A DNA stretch of 64,000 nucleotides, taken from Blastomyces gilchristii SLH14081 (taxonomy: Eukaryota; Ascomycota; Eurotiomycetes; Onygenales; Ajellomycetaceae). Shown one piece after another: positions 39,673-51,366 of this stretch (its first letter is position 1; the number at the start of each line of letters is the position of its first letter). The notes under the pieces are model-generated. The model searched no databases and was not told where the DNA came from. It saw only the letters and a list, made by a program, of their open reading frames with translations. Position numbers and translations under genes: made by a program. Location: NCBI RefSeq assembly GCF_000003855.2, contig NW_003101681.1, forward strand, positions 2,611,893-2,675,892, written 5' to 3'.

Positions 39673-39802
39673 CTCTTCCTTCCAACATAACATGATGGGC
39701 GGCGGCCGTTCGTGATTCTCCATTCCATACAATGGCCCCGCTCACCACTTCAGCACAACGCGCAAACGGCTCAACGTATGCTGGATAATGTATGTATCAT
39801 TG
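37796..39802. other. Intergenic region, no gene supported
   Basis: 2.0 kb between two minus-strand genes: the dehydrogenase promoter on the left and the mccA 3' flank on the right. A T-run lies at 37833-37851. A GC-rich block at 38560-38960 carries short GGCACTGG/CCACCAGGGCC repeats. A 39-base A-run lies at 39632-39670. No frame with similarity was seen. Confidence 0.5.
39632..39670. repeat. Poly(A) tract, 39 bases
   Basis: A pure A run about 130 bases downstream of the mccA stop codon. Confidence 0.9.
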
Positions 39803-42499
39803 TTATGAAACCTTCGTGTCAGCGTCAGAAGAGGCATCCGCAAACTCCACAAGCGCGGACCCAGCTTTGCATATATCCTAATAATGCCGCGCAATTGCGT
39901 TAGTGAGAAGTTAACCTCTTTTATTTGGGATTTTGAGAGGGTTATCTAAAACGAGAAGGGAAGGTGAAAGGACGGGGTGGGGTGGTGGGGAGTTATTAAA
40001 AAAAAAAAAGGAAAAGAAAAGGGAAATAGAAAAAGGAAGAGAAAGAGGGAAAAAAAAACTTACCCCGGCTTTATGCACAACCTTCTCAATCTTCCCATCC
40101 TGCGGACTCCGAATCACAGTCTCCATCTTCATACTCTCAATAACCACAAGCGGCTGATCCTTGACCACCGTCGCCCCCTCCACAACCTCCACCCGCAAGA
40201 CCTTGCACGGCATCGGCGCAAGCACGCTGTTCGCCGTATCCTTAATCCCCAGCGCCTTCTCCATCCATTTCGCCCGCGGGATCTTGAACCGGTACTGTCT
40301 CCCCCGCTGGAACGCTGTGATCGTATCCTCGTCGCGGACTACCGTCGTGTCAAGTCTTGTGTGCGGGAAGAACGAGGTGACCACGTTGGACTCCTGCTGG
40401 CGCTGATGCTGGACTTTGACGTTCTGGAAACTAGTGCCGTTCACGACGACGTTGAATGTTGCCGCGCCAGTTTGTTGTACTTGGACGTTGAAGGGCGCTG
40501 CTGCGCTGCCGGATGCCTCTGATGAGGGGTTCTGCGCGGTAGCTTCTACGAACGCGAATTGTCGCTCTTGATATGCCGGGCTGAATCCTACTGTTGTGCC
40601 TGCGGGGCCGCTCGATTTTGACTCGCTGAGTAGGCAGGACAATGCAACTTGGGCCAGAACTTCATTCTCCACAGGCTCCTTTGCGAATAGTTCTGCCTTG
40701 TGTTTATCGATATAGCCCGTTTCGACATTGCCGGAGACAAAGTCTGGGCTCTTGCATACCCGTTTCAGGAATTCGATGTTTGTGATTGGTCCCGCCACTT
40801 CATACTCTTCCAGCGCCATGGATAGATTTCGCAGAGCTTCTGTCCGATTCGCGCCTCTGACGATCAGCTTCGAGATCATAGGGTCGTAATGCGAAGATAC
40901 TTCATCTCCAGCAACGAAACCAGCGTCAATCCGCACGTCCTCTGAAGCTGCAGGAGTGCGAACATGCAACAGACGGCCTGAATCCGGAACGAATCCCTGA
41001 TCGGGGTTCTCAGCGTAAATACGCGCCTCGATGGCGTGGCCCTTCGTAGCCATAATAGCCTCGATCTCATCCTGCGTCAGAGGCAACGGGGCACCCTCCG
41101 CAACCAGAATCTGCCAATGGACCAGATCCTGTCCCGTAACCATTTCCGTAACCGGATGCTCGACCTGTAACCGGGTGTTCATCTCCATGAAGAAAAACTC
41201 GCCCGTGTCATTGTCGAAGATGAATTCCACCGTTCCCGCTCCCTCGTAGCCAACAGCCAACGCCGCAGACCGCGCTTTATCCCAAATATCCTTCCGCGTC
41301 GCCTCAGGCAGATGCGGGGCGGGGGATTCTTCAAGGATCTTCTGGTGACGGCGCTGGATGCTGCAATCTCTCTCGCCCAACGCAACACAGTTCCCATGCT
41401 TATCCGCAAACACCTGCACCTCGATATGTCGCGGGGTCGTAATATATTTCTCAACCAGCATCGTGTCATCGCCGAAGGAGTTCATCGCCTCCGACTTGGC
41501 TGAGATAAGCTGGTCCCGGAATGTCTCTTTGGAGCTGGCGATCCGCATGCCCTTGCCACCGCCACCCTTCACGGCTTTGATGAGGACTGGGAACTTGATC
41601 TTCTCCGCCTCCGCTTCGAGGAAATCCATATTTTGATTCTCGCCGTGATAGCCCGGCACGCAGGGGACGCCTGCTGCTGTCATGATTTCCTTTGATCGAC
41701 TACACGTCCTCAAAATAAGCATGTAACCCATTGGAAGTAAATATATATATTATGCGTATGCCCACATACCTCTTATCACCCATAGCCTCAATAGCCTTAG
41801 GCGGTGGGCCAATGAAAACAAGACCTGCTTGCGTGCATTTCTGCGCAAAGGCCGAGTTCTCACTCAACTGAAAGTTTTTGAAATATCGTCAGCCCACAAA
41901 TCCAAAACAAATACAGAAGCTTTTAAGCTCTTAAAAAATCCACCCCCACTGGCCAAACAAGTAAAAACGGTACAGAAAGATTTAAAAAAAAAAAAACCAT
42001 TAACTACTCACAAACCCATAACCGGGATGTATGCCCTGGCAGCCCTCCTTCTTCGCAATCTCAATTATCCGATCTCCATCGAGATACGCAGAGGTGTCAC
42101 CCAGATTGAACGCGAACGGGGAGCTAAGGGCGTGTTGGGCCCGCGCATCCGGGTCCGTGTAGAGAGTCGTTACTCGAATGCCATGTTGTGAAGCTGTTCG
42201 TCCTACTCGTCTGTAACATAAAAAAAAAATTAAAAAAAACAAGACGTACGTCAGCCCCGTTCGTAGACTCCCAAGAAGTGTACATGTATGTATATGTAGA
42301 TAGATCCAACTCACAGCGCGATCTCGCCACGATTGGCGATGAGGATGGAACTGAGCGCCTTGATCTCGGGGCCATTTGACAGCGCGGAATTGGCACGGAC
42401 TGTTGCTGCTGTTGGTTTGAGGATAGCCGCCCTTGTCCCCAGGCGGGAGGTGGTGGAGGGGAGTCGAGAGATGAAAGACATTCGGGCTGGTGTCCTCAT
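39803..42499 (-). CDS. mccA: 3-methylcrotonyl-CoA carboxylase, biotin-containing alpha subunit
   Basis: Exons 42499-42315, 42210-42012, 41867-41770, 41699-40064 and 39877-39803 give 730 residues, normal for the family. The N-terminus ([18 protein letters not shown]) is a likely mitochondrial presequence. The biotin-carboxylase domain begins at [13 protein letters not shown] and includes HPGYGFLSEN, GDKSRSKEIM, the Gly-rich ATP-binding loop [20 protein letters not shown] and [14 protein letters not shown]. The biotin carrier domain ends the protein with ESMKMET; Lys685 is the biotinylation site. The tiny last exon (24 codons) completes the carrier fold ([12 protein letters not shown]). The enzyme carboxylates 3-methylcrotonyl-CoA in leucine breakdown together with MccB. 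It is the left member of a cluster with ivd and mccB. Its promoter shares motifs with both neighbours (see findings). Confidence 0.95.
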
Positions 42500-43395
42500 G
42501 GATAGAATATATCAATCAAATGTGCCACCCCCCCCGGAGGTTCTATAGATATAGGAATTAAGAAAGAAGCGTGTGAAAGGTATCGTCGTGATGATCAATT
42601 GTATGCATAACATGAGGAAATAAAAAACATCAGCGTAAGTTCTCACAAGCTCTGTACACCGTCAGGATCACAGATCATATGGGATGTTGGTTTGATGTTG
42701 CAACCCGGAATCCAAGTTAAGAATTAAAAAAAAAAAAACACGATTTGTTGTTTTGGCCGATGGAAAGCGCTGGATTGGCGCGGGGGATGAAATCGGGAAG
42801 GTCAGCCGAGCCCGAGAGTTCTCCGGGGCTAAGCTAGATTTGCGGGGCCCCGTGACTCGGCAATGGGCTAGAGGGTGCCAAGAATTCCGAGCCGCGGAGA
42901 GAGGAAATTACCTAAAACGGGTTGAGAAGGACTGCGGTGTCGTGTTTGATTGGTTAGGAGGGAGGTGAAGATGCGGAGCGCTACTTCGAAACACCTCTTC
43001 CGCTGCTCCATGATGGAACTGCTACGGTTGCATTATGTAGCCTGCTCCAAAGGGAGGTGAATAGGCCGACAGGAACATTCACGGGGATAAAAAGCCTGTT
43101 GCTGTGTTGATCCACATGTTTAAATTGTGCATTGTTGTAGATGATAACAAATAAGTGATTACTTAAACAACAAGGGGCCGATAGTTTACCTGACGTATGT
43201 ATATCGCGAAATCCGCATCACAGAAAAAAGGGGGACTCCCAGAAATAGAATAATAGCTGTACTCAAATCATATCCACCGCCATACGCCATGGAAGGACAA
43301 AAACAAGAGAATCTCAATCCATTTGTCCCAACCTAGTTCCACCAATCAATTCACATGTGTATCCATCCCCCTTGCTCTAAAAGCCTCTAAAAAAA
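42500..43395. promoter_or_regulatory. mccA upstream region
   Basis: About 0.9 kb between mccA and the next minus-strand gene. A GC-rich core (42760-42960) holds CCGAGCCCGAG (42806-42816), the GGCTAAGCTAGATT element (42827-42840), the palindrome CGGGGCCCCG (42843-42852) and CCGAGCCGCGG (42887-42897). These are candidate operator sites. The region beyond 43080 is AT-richer and is the 3' flank of the neighbour. Confidence 0.45.
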
Positions 43396-45034
43396 CTACA
43401 ACTTCTTCTTCTCTCTCAAAGACCGTCGTGCCCTGGTAATAGGTATCCCCGCCTCTTTCTTGCTTTTGCCATTATCACGACCGTCACCGTCACCGTCACC
43501 GTCACCGTCATTTTCATTTTCTCGCTTCCGCCTCGTCGCAACTCGCTTCGATCTCGTCTTCCCACCCTGCTGATCTCCGTGAGCGCTATCGGGGGGACTA
43601 GACGCTTTTCGTTTCCGACCTTGGCGATGATGAGTGCGGGGCGAGCTGCCCGCTCTGGCTAGGGGTATATTATCGGTACTGTTAGTTTCGGTATAGCTAT
43701 CTTGTAACAGAGTGCCGGGTTCCATTACATCTTTCCCGTTGTGCAAGATTGAGGTTGTGGGTTGTGTTGCTATCGTTGTCGTTGTCGTTGTCGCCGCTGC
43801 TGTTACTGTGCTGAGGGCGGTGGAAAGATGGCCGGAACGCTGTTGCTTGGAGCTCGCTGTTGGCAAGGATGGCGATACCAACACCGGAGGGAGTGCTGGG
43901 ATTTCCTCCTGCGCTGAGGCGGACATGACGGATTTGAGATGTGATCCAGTGCGCCTATTGTGACCCTTGTCATTGGTGTTGTTGGCACTGCGGGATGGCA
44001 CCGTCGTTGTCTTCTTCCGTGATTTCTCATAAATCTCCTGCTGGGATGCGGGCAGAAAAGACGGAGGCGGGGTTTTATATCCTCCATCGTCCTCGTCATC
44101 CTCACTACCATCTCCATCTCCTGCAAATTCCAACCCCTCTTCACTATTCCCCTCGCTATCAAATATAGGCGCGTTAACAACCCCACCAATTCGGGCACCC
44201 AAATTCCGCTTCTCTGTTATCTTCCTGAGGCGCGCTGGCTGTTTCCTAACAGAGGCAGACTTCGAGAACGTGGACGACGGAGGCGAGACACGGGGAGGAG
44301 AAGGAGAAGCAGACTTCTGAAGCCTTTGGCCCCTTTTCGGCTGCGAATCTTTAAATATCTCCCGCCAATTCTTCAACAGCGCCACCTTCTCGCCATGTCC
44401 CGGCTCATACAGCTCACCCTGGTCAACCAGGAAGCCGGACGGCCGCCAGAGTATGCGGCAGAAGGACTCGGAAGTGTCCTCCTCCTCATTAATGTTATCA
44501 TCATTCCCGGCGCGCTTCTTGTTCTTCCTGTTCTTCTTCTGCTTCCCGCCCCGCATGCCTGTGGGGGGGGATGACGCGGTTGATTTAAGGCTGTGCTCGT
44601 GCAGAACGGACAGGTCGTCATCGAAGTACTCGTCCGTGTAGTAGTCCCAGTCCGACGCGCTGTCAATTGCATCATAAGCGCCCTGGTCCATGTAGACGGG
44701 AGAATGCATTGTGCCTTCTGCTAGATCGTCCTATAAAATAAATGAATAAAAAAAAAAAAGGAAAGCAAATTCCCTTTTTCTCCCGGAAAAGGAGGAAGGG
44801 AATTTGCCCGAGTTTTTTTTTTATCTCTTTTTCAGCTTGATGAACATATATAAAATCAACCATGAATATTTCAGGGGTGAGGAGTATGAGTATGGTTGGA
44901 GGGGCGCGTTTTGAAGGAATATAGCATGGATGGGATGGGATGACATGACTGACCGCAAGCTCTCGCTCCCCTTCATCGCCCCAGAACCAATCACCATCGA
45001 AATCATCGTCGTAGTAATCCTCGTCATCAGACAT
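43396..45034 (-). CDS. Uncharacterised acidic/low-complexity protein within the leucine cluster
   Basis: Exons 45034-44954 and 44730-43396 give 471 residues. The first exon is very acidic and aromatic (MSDDEDYYDDDFDGDWFWGDEGERELA). The second begins DDLAEGTMHSPVYMDQGAYDA, followed by SDWDYYTDEYFDDD, a basic KQKKNRKNKKR patch, and FCRILWRPSGFLV with PGHGEKVALLKNWREIFKD, the only stretch that looks folded. The rest is Ser/Thr/Pro-rich with basic clusters and a DG repeat (five units) coded by GTCACC-type repeats at 43483-43510. It ends TRARRSLREKKKL. Basic patches suggest a nuclear protein, which is inference. I recall similar Aspergillus proteins of unknown function. The donor GTCAGT is atypical, but joins in phase 0 and restores ELADDLAEG. 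It sits between mccA and ivd and shares a 14-bp promoter element with mccA. Confidence 0.8.
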
Positions 45035-45844
45035 TGTTCCTGTAACGGGAGTGTTCCTTTTCTACTCTTTGATTTGATTTATCCTCGTTTGAAAAATGTA
45101 GTATGACATAAATATATCAATGTCGAGCAAGGGCCGGGAGCTGACAAAACAAAAAGAGAGCGGGGCTGCTCGTTTCAGCCAAAAACCTCAGCGCGGCTAA
45201 GCTAGATTGTGAAAGAATATCTATCTAACCGCCTCTGTGCCTTGGAAGGGTAACTGTACTTCAAAGTAGTTATGCAAAAGGGAGCAAACAAGCAATAGTG
45301 AGGGTGTTTTGTATAAAGAGAGTAGTAGTAGTAACAGCAACAGCAGCAGCAGCAGCAGCAGCAGGCAGTTGCCAGCACACGCGGCAGTAAAGGTAGATAG
45401 ATAGTTCAGTAACTAACTTGCAGTGAGTTGGAAGTTGGGGGAATTCTGCTGCCAAAGAGCAACTTATAATAACTTATTAACCACTTGCTCCCTAACGGCA
45501 TCCGGTTTAAGCGTAACCCCGCCACGCTAAACTTGTTCTCGTTCTTGGTGGCTGTAGCTTAATTTCTTGGTGGAACTGTTGGTGAGGGGTGTAAGGAGAT
45601 AGATCTTATCATATTCATCGGAGCTGTTTATATATATATGGAAAATAATTACCCTCTGCCTACACATTGAGATGGAGTATAGCCAACTGAGATAGTTTCA
45701 CAAAACAAACAAACCGTCCTATCAATGGCAAACGAAACAAGGTTCTCTCTATAGTATACCTGCATACGGAGTATATAGGGAAAAAATAGAAAAGATAAGA
45801 AAGACAAATACAATGAAAGAAAATCCCGCATCGAACCCTAAAAT
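45035..45844. promoter_or_regulatory. Upstream region of the 45034 gene and 3' flank of ivd
   Basis: 0.8 kb. GGCTAAGCTAGATT lies at 45195-45208, 161 bases upstream of the start codon. A CAG run is at 45335-45364 and a TACGGAGTA 9-mer at 45765-45773. No gene is supported. Confidence 0.45.
45335..45364. repeat. (CAG)n microsatellite
   Basis: About nine AGC/CAG units, with an AAC interruption, in intergenic DNA. Confidence 0.85.
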
Positions 45845-47653
45845 CTACAAGTATTCCTTATTGAACACCCTCCCAATCAACATCCTCCGAATCTCACTCG
45901 TCCCCGCCCCAATCTCATACAACTTGGCATCCCGCAGCAGTCTCCCCGCAGGAATCTCATTGATATACCCGTTCCCGCCCATCAGCTGGATGGCGTCAAG
46001 TGCACACTCCGTCGCGCGCTCGGCAGCATACAGGATCGCACCAGCGCAGTCCTGAGTGCGGATGGCGCTGTTGCTTGCCTCGCTGCTGGAGGCCGCGGCC
46101 TCATCGATTTGACGGGCCGTGGTGTAGGTGTACGCGCGCGATGCGGAGAGCTTGGTGTACATGTCTGCGAGTTTACCCTGGATGAGTTGGTTGCGGGCGA
46201 TTGGGATGCCGAATTGTTTGCGGGTGTGGGTATATGGTAGCACAAGGTCAAGGGCCGCTTGCATGATTCTAAATAAGAAGAAAAGGACGGCAACGCGGGG
46301 GGGGGGGCGTGTGCCGGAGGGGTTTGTTCAGTTAGCAAACGCTGTGTACATTATCGGTGGGAATTTTCGGCTTTGACGCTATTTCCCGCTACCTCAACTT
46401 CTTATATTGAATGGTAGCAGGGGTTCAATCGCTTACCCAAGTGGTCCTGCGCTGAGGACGAGACGCTCCAAGTCAAGCCCCTCCATAAGCACCTTCACGC
46501 CGCGATTAAGCTCCCCCAGCATATTCTCCCGTGGCACGAACACGCCTTCAAAGATTAACTCGCCAGTATTTGAACCTCTCATGCCGAGCTTGTCGAGTTT
46601 CCGAGCGCAGGAGAAGCCCTTGAATGTCTTCTCAACAACGAAAGCAGTGATACCCTTTGAGCCCTGGTCAGGCTTTGTTTTGGCGTACACAACTATATAG
46701 TCGGCATCGGGTCCCTACAGGTCATGCGAGCAAAAGACAAATTTAGAAAATTATATTCCATTGTCATGGGTTGATGACACGCAATTGGGGTTAGCTAGTG
46801 TGGTACTCACGTTGGTAATCCACATCTTTGTCCCGTTAAGCAAAAATCCTCCATCCACAGCCTTAGCAGTGGTCTTCATGCTGACGACATCCGAACCTGC
46901 AGAGTGCTCTGACATTGCCAGCGCACCAATCTTCTCCCCTGAGATCAGACCTGGGAGAAATCTGGCTTTCTGTTCCGGGCTGCCATTCAGAGAGAGCTGG
47001 TTAACGCAAAGTTGGGAGTGGGCCGCGTAAGATAGACCAATGCTGCCTATTGTCCAAGAGTTAAAGGATTTGTCAGTGTATTATATCCCATTGTATACGA
47101 GCCCTAGCCGCCTAGAGAGGTATATGCACCTGAAGCCCGGCTAATTTCCTCCAAAACGACGCAATGCGCTTGGTAGCCCATTGATAGACCACCATACTGT
47201 TCATCCGCCGTGACACCTAGGAACCTTTGATTCAAAGAAAAATGGCCAGTCAGTACAAGCGGATACCAACTTAAACCACTCAAGAAGTTGGTGGCTTACC
47301 CAGCCTCTCCAAGCTTCTGCCACATGTCGGCGGGGAAGTCATTCTGGAGATCTGTGCGAGCAGCGACCTCTTCCGGAATCTCTCGTCCTGTGTAGCAGAG
47401 CACGCTTACTATTATTAGCCCTCCACTCAATGGACGAGAACGTTAACAATATCACAAAAAAGACACCCATACTTGTAAATTCTTGAACTCGCTCTCTCAG
47501 TTCCACTAGTTCCTCGTGTGTTGGTGGCACAAAACCCTGTGGATGCATTGTTGACGCCGCGCGCCATTGGGGAAGCTGGACCACCTGCCTCCGCGGCCTG
47601 CAGAAAGTTCTGGAAGCGCGGCCAAGCAGGCGAGGAAGACAGGGAGATGCCAT
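45845..47653 (-). CDS. ivd: Isovaleryl-CoA dehydrogenase
   Basis: Six exons: 47653-47473, 47387-47300, 47224-47130, 47046-46811, 46714-46437 and 46268-45845, giving 433 residues, the usual length. The Arg-rich leader ([17 protein letters not shown]) is a mitochondrial presequence. Acyl-CoA dehydrogenase signature 1 is visible ([13 protein letters not shown]) and signature 2 as [21 protein letters not shown] with [24 protein letters not shown] carries Glu283 at the position of the catalytic Glu typical of IVD (helix G rather than the usual loop). It oxidises isovaleryl-CoA to 3-methylcrotonyl-CoA, passing electrons to ETF. This product is the substrate of the MCC enzyme encoded beside it. It diverges from mccB with 461 bp between the start codons. 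Intron 2 uses an AAAG acceptor; all phases agree. Confidence 0.95.
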
Positions 47654-48114
47654 ATCGGGAGGCGCGTGAGAGTAGAATGGTAGAAGGGATGAGGAGTATA
47701 CAGATACGCCTATTATTTGTCAAGAAAGCAGCCAAAAGCAAAACATAAGAAAAAAAAAATACAAACAAGTCAGACCAGAATCAATCGATCGATCTCCGTT
47801 GCCGAGCTTTCGGCAGACCTTCCCGATTGGGTGATGCCGAAACCCCGAGCTGCGGCTGCCGTCGGCTAACTGGCCCTGAGCCGGATCACGGGGGACGCAA
47901 CGCAACTCTCCGCCTTGACAACACCCGAACATCGTTCCTTTTTTCTATACAACTTTTTTTTTTTTTCTTTTCTTTCTTTTTACCACTTCCAATTTGTTTT
48001 TGTGAGATATATACCCCGTGGGGGAGTGAGGGTTTGTTTATGTTGCTTCTGGCTCTATGATATGACAGAATAACCCAACTTATTTCTAATTCCTTCGTTG
48101 ATCGCCCCTTGGTC
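47654..48114. promoter_or_regulatory. Bidirectional ivd-mccB promoter
   Basis: 461 bp between divergent start codons. The GC-rich centre holds GCCGAGCTTTCGGC (47801-47814, an inverted repeat GCCGA-N4-TCGGC), an ATTGG (reverse CCAAT) at 47825-47829, CCGAGCTGCGG (47845-47855) and further CGG/CCG pairs up to 47885. The spaced CCG/CGG repeats are the type bound by Zn2Cys6 regulators; the regulator is not identified. A T-rich tract at 47937-47980 and CT-rich DNA precede mccB. Confidence 0.6.
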
Positions 48115-49978
48115 ATGGCTACCTCAATCCGTGCTCCCTCCACAATGCTCCTCCGCAGCCTTCGCACTGCCCTGACATCCAGTCGCCAATTGCGAATAGC
48201 GGCGCCTCGTGGTGCAATTGGCTCCCGCCAGAGCACAAGATCAATTTCCAATTACACGCATTCGCACCAGTCATCGGCTATATCTGTCCTGCCAACATCT
48301 GTCGACACCTCGTCGGCAGATTTCAAAGAGAATGCCGCTCAGATGGATGAGCTTCTGGCCAAAATGACTGATCTTCATTCCAAAATTGCCAAGGGAGGTC
48401 CTACAAAAGCGCAGGAAAAGCACATTGCTCGCGGAAAGATGCTTCCTCGAGATCGCGTCACGTCGTTGATTGACCCGGGAACTTCATTCCTCGAGCTCTC
48501 CCCGCTGGCAGGATACCAGGTTTACCCCGGCGAAGATGTTCCCTCGGGCGGTATCATCACCGGTATTGGAACAGTTGAGGGAGTCTCCTGCATGATCGTA
48601 GCAAACGATAGCACGGTCAAGGGAGGCACCTACTACCCCATCACGGTCAAGAAGCACTTGCGCGCACAGGCAATCGCCCAGGAGAACAAGCTGCCTTGTA
48701 TCTACCTGGTTGACTCCGGCGGAGCCAACCTCCCCCACCAAGCAGACGTCTTCCCGGACAGAGACCATTTCGGTCGCATCTTCTTCAACCAGGCTAGAAT
48801 GAGTTCTATGGGCATCCCGCAGATTTCTGTAGTTATGGGACCATGCACGGCAGGCGGAGCGTACGTCCCCGCCATGAGCGATGAATCCATCATCGTCGAG
48901 AACCAAGGCACCATCTTCCTCGCTGGCCCGCCACTCGTCAAAGCCGCTACCGGAGAGGTTGTATCCGCTGAAGACCTTGGCGGCGGCCACCTGCACAGCT
49001 GCGTCTCCGGCGTCACCGATTACCTCGCCGTCGATGACGCACACGCCCTCGTCCTCGCCCGCAGATCGATCTCCAACCTCAACTGGCCCAAAACCACCCT
49101 CCCACTCCTACCCTCCCCCGCAAACCCAGCCTCCACATCCTCCATCTCCTCCACGATAAAAGAACCCCTCTACGACCCCGCCGAACTCTCCGGCATCGTC
49201 GGCACGAATCTCCGGCGCCAAATACCCGCCCACGAAGTCATCGCCCGCATCGTAGATGGCAGCGAGTTCGCCGAATTCAAGCGCGACTACGGCAGCACAC
49301 TGGTCACGGGCTTTGCGCGCATCTACGGCATGCAGGTCGGCATCGTTGCGAACAACGGCATCCTCTTCTCCGAGTCGTCACTCAAGGGCGCCCATTTCAT
49401 CCAGCTGTGCGCCCAGCGCAATATCCCGCTGATCTTCCTGCAAAATATCTCTGGTTTCATGGTTGGCGCGGATGCGGAGAAGGGCGGCATTGCGAAGAAT
49501 GGAGCTAAGCTCGTGACGGCCGTGGCGTGTGCTGATGTTCCTAAATTCACTGTTGTGTTTGGCTCCAGCGCTGGTGCGGGCAACTATGGAATGTGGTATG
49601 TCTCCTCTCCTTATCCCTTCCTCCTCTTTCTTTAATCCTTCAACAAAAATTTTCAATTGTTTAATCCAAGCTAACCACCCAACCAGCGGCCGCGCCTACT
49701 CCCCCCGCTTCCTCTACATGTGGCCCAACGCCAAGATCGGCGTGATGGGCTCCGAGCAGCTCTCCTCAGTCATGGAGGCTGTGGGCCGCACGGTCGACCC
49801 GAAGCTGAAGGAGCGCATCGACACGGAGTCCGAGGCGACGTTCTCGTCGGCACGGTTGTGGGATGACGGCGTGATTCCGCCGGCGCATACGCGGATGGTA
49901 CTCGGGTTGAGTCTTACGGCTGCGCTGGGCGGGAGGGCTGAGGAGGTGAAGACGAAGTTTGGGGTTTTTAGGATGTGA
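48115..49978 (+). CDS. mccB: 3-methylcrotonyl-CoA carboxylase, carboxyltransferase beta subunit
   Basis: Exons 48115-49595 and 49687-49978 give 590 residues. The leader ([18 protein letters not shown]) is basic and Ser/Thr-rich, suggesting matrix import. The carboxyltransferase domain shows [94 protein letters not shown], and in the second half [22 protein letters not shown]. These are hallmark blocks of MCC-beta. The ATG at 48115 is preceded by an open frame with only non-ATG codons. The intron is GTATGT...CCAG, and the joined codon gives Cys in [15 protein letters not shown]. The product transfers carboxyl from MccA's biotin to 3-methylcrotonyl-CoA. A proline-rich insertion ([12 protein letters not shown]) lies mid-protein. 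Confidence 0.95.
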
Positions 49979-50050
49979 TGATGGTTTGAAGCGGGATTGG
50001 TTTTATTATTATTTTACCTTCGTCCCATTTCCTTTCGTTTTATTATTCCC

Positions 50051-50084
<34 letters not shown>

Positions 50085-51366
50085 TATGTATCGACAGCAC
50101 TTATATATGAGATTTTTCCATATGATCGTTTTATACTCTCTGACTAGAAAAAAAAAACATTATATTATGCACTTAGATGGAGGTATTAACTATTACCATT
50201 TCTCCCTTTGAGTAACACCTCTCGCCTCCGGGTTTATCTTACCGCTCCAGAAGACGGCTGGAGTTAAAACAGGTGGGAAGGTCATACATAGATAGATAGG
50301 GGAAATAGAGTTTCTACGGCGACACATACCCTAGGCGTATGAACATCGTATGTGTGTGTAGACGAAGGAGGTGGTGATAGATAAGAAAGAGCAAGAGCCA
50401 CAAAGGAACGCTTTTCTCAAGTACAATTGTAAAAAATGATTTGAAAATGAAAGAAGAGGAAAGTTGTTCCTCCTTCTCTTCCTTTCCCCCCCTTCTCTCC
50501 CGCGCGGGTGGTTGATTAGACGCCAACACTTTGCTTTGCTTTATCCACAACGTACGGTACCTCAGATCCCTACATAATTTCACATTTTCACATATTCTCT
50601 CACCTCACCAAACCAAACCACCAAATCAAGAAAAAAAAAAAAAAAAGAAAAAGAAAAAGAAGAAAAAAACAAACAGCTCATCCAATAAGTCCACCAATAT
50701 TCAGACCTGCTATTCTTTATATATGTATGTAGACATGTATACAAGAGTATTTTACCACGTCTGTTGAAAACCCTCCGACATATACACAGACCCCCCCCGT
50801 ACACACAAAAAAAGAAAAAAGAAAAAGGGGGGAAAAAGGGGTGAAGGAAGACAATGTGCAAAAAAAAAAAGGGACTTTATATATATAGATAGAAATTTTG
50901 TTTCATCCATGTGAACATTTCAGATGGCGTGGCGGGTCGTTAATAGTTGGGCAATTTGATGAAAGTGAAGGGAGGAAATGACGTTATATAGATAGAGAGA
51001 AAAGGGGAAGTTGGAAAAATGGATAATGGAGACAAAAAAAAAGAGGGGGAAAGGAAATATATATGGCCTAACGAAGACAAAAGAAAAATATCATCCCATT
51101 GCCTTTTTCTTTTTTTTTTTTTTCTTTCTTTCGTTGAGCAACAAAAAAAAAAAAAAAAAAAAAGAAAATTCTGTCCAGGTAGATAAAGTAAAAAGAGAAA
51201 TGGGGGGGGGGGGAGAAATATCATAAACAGAATAGAAAAAGGCCCAGTAAAGAAAAGGGGTAAGTAAGTACGAAGAGCCATATATCATGTATATAAATAA
51301 AGAAAAAGAAAAAAGGAAAAAAACCCCATTTCAACGAAGAGGAAGGGAGAAAAGAAAAAAAAAAAA
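49979..51366. other. Convergent intergenic region, no gene supported
   Basis: 1.4 kb between mccB (+) and rsr1 (-) 3' ends. It contains a TG run (50053-50081), A-rich tracts (50630-50670, 51142-51163) and other A/AAG-rich sequence. Apparent frames are translations of these tracts. Confidence 0.5.
50053..50081. repeat. (TG)n microsatellite
   Basis: About 14 TG units just downstream of mccB, probably in its 3' UTR. Confidence 0.9.

Noticed and set aside
47801..47814. Inverted repeat GCCGA-N4-TCGGC as a transcription terminator
   Set aside because: Bacterial-type terminators do not apply, and the site lies between divergent start codons, where an operator is more plausible.
48484..49044. 186-codon minus-strand frame inside mccB
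   Set aside because: It is antisense to strongly conserved carboxyltransferase sequence; such frames are common opposite GC-rich exons.
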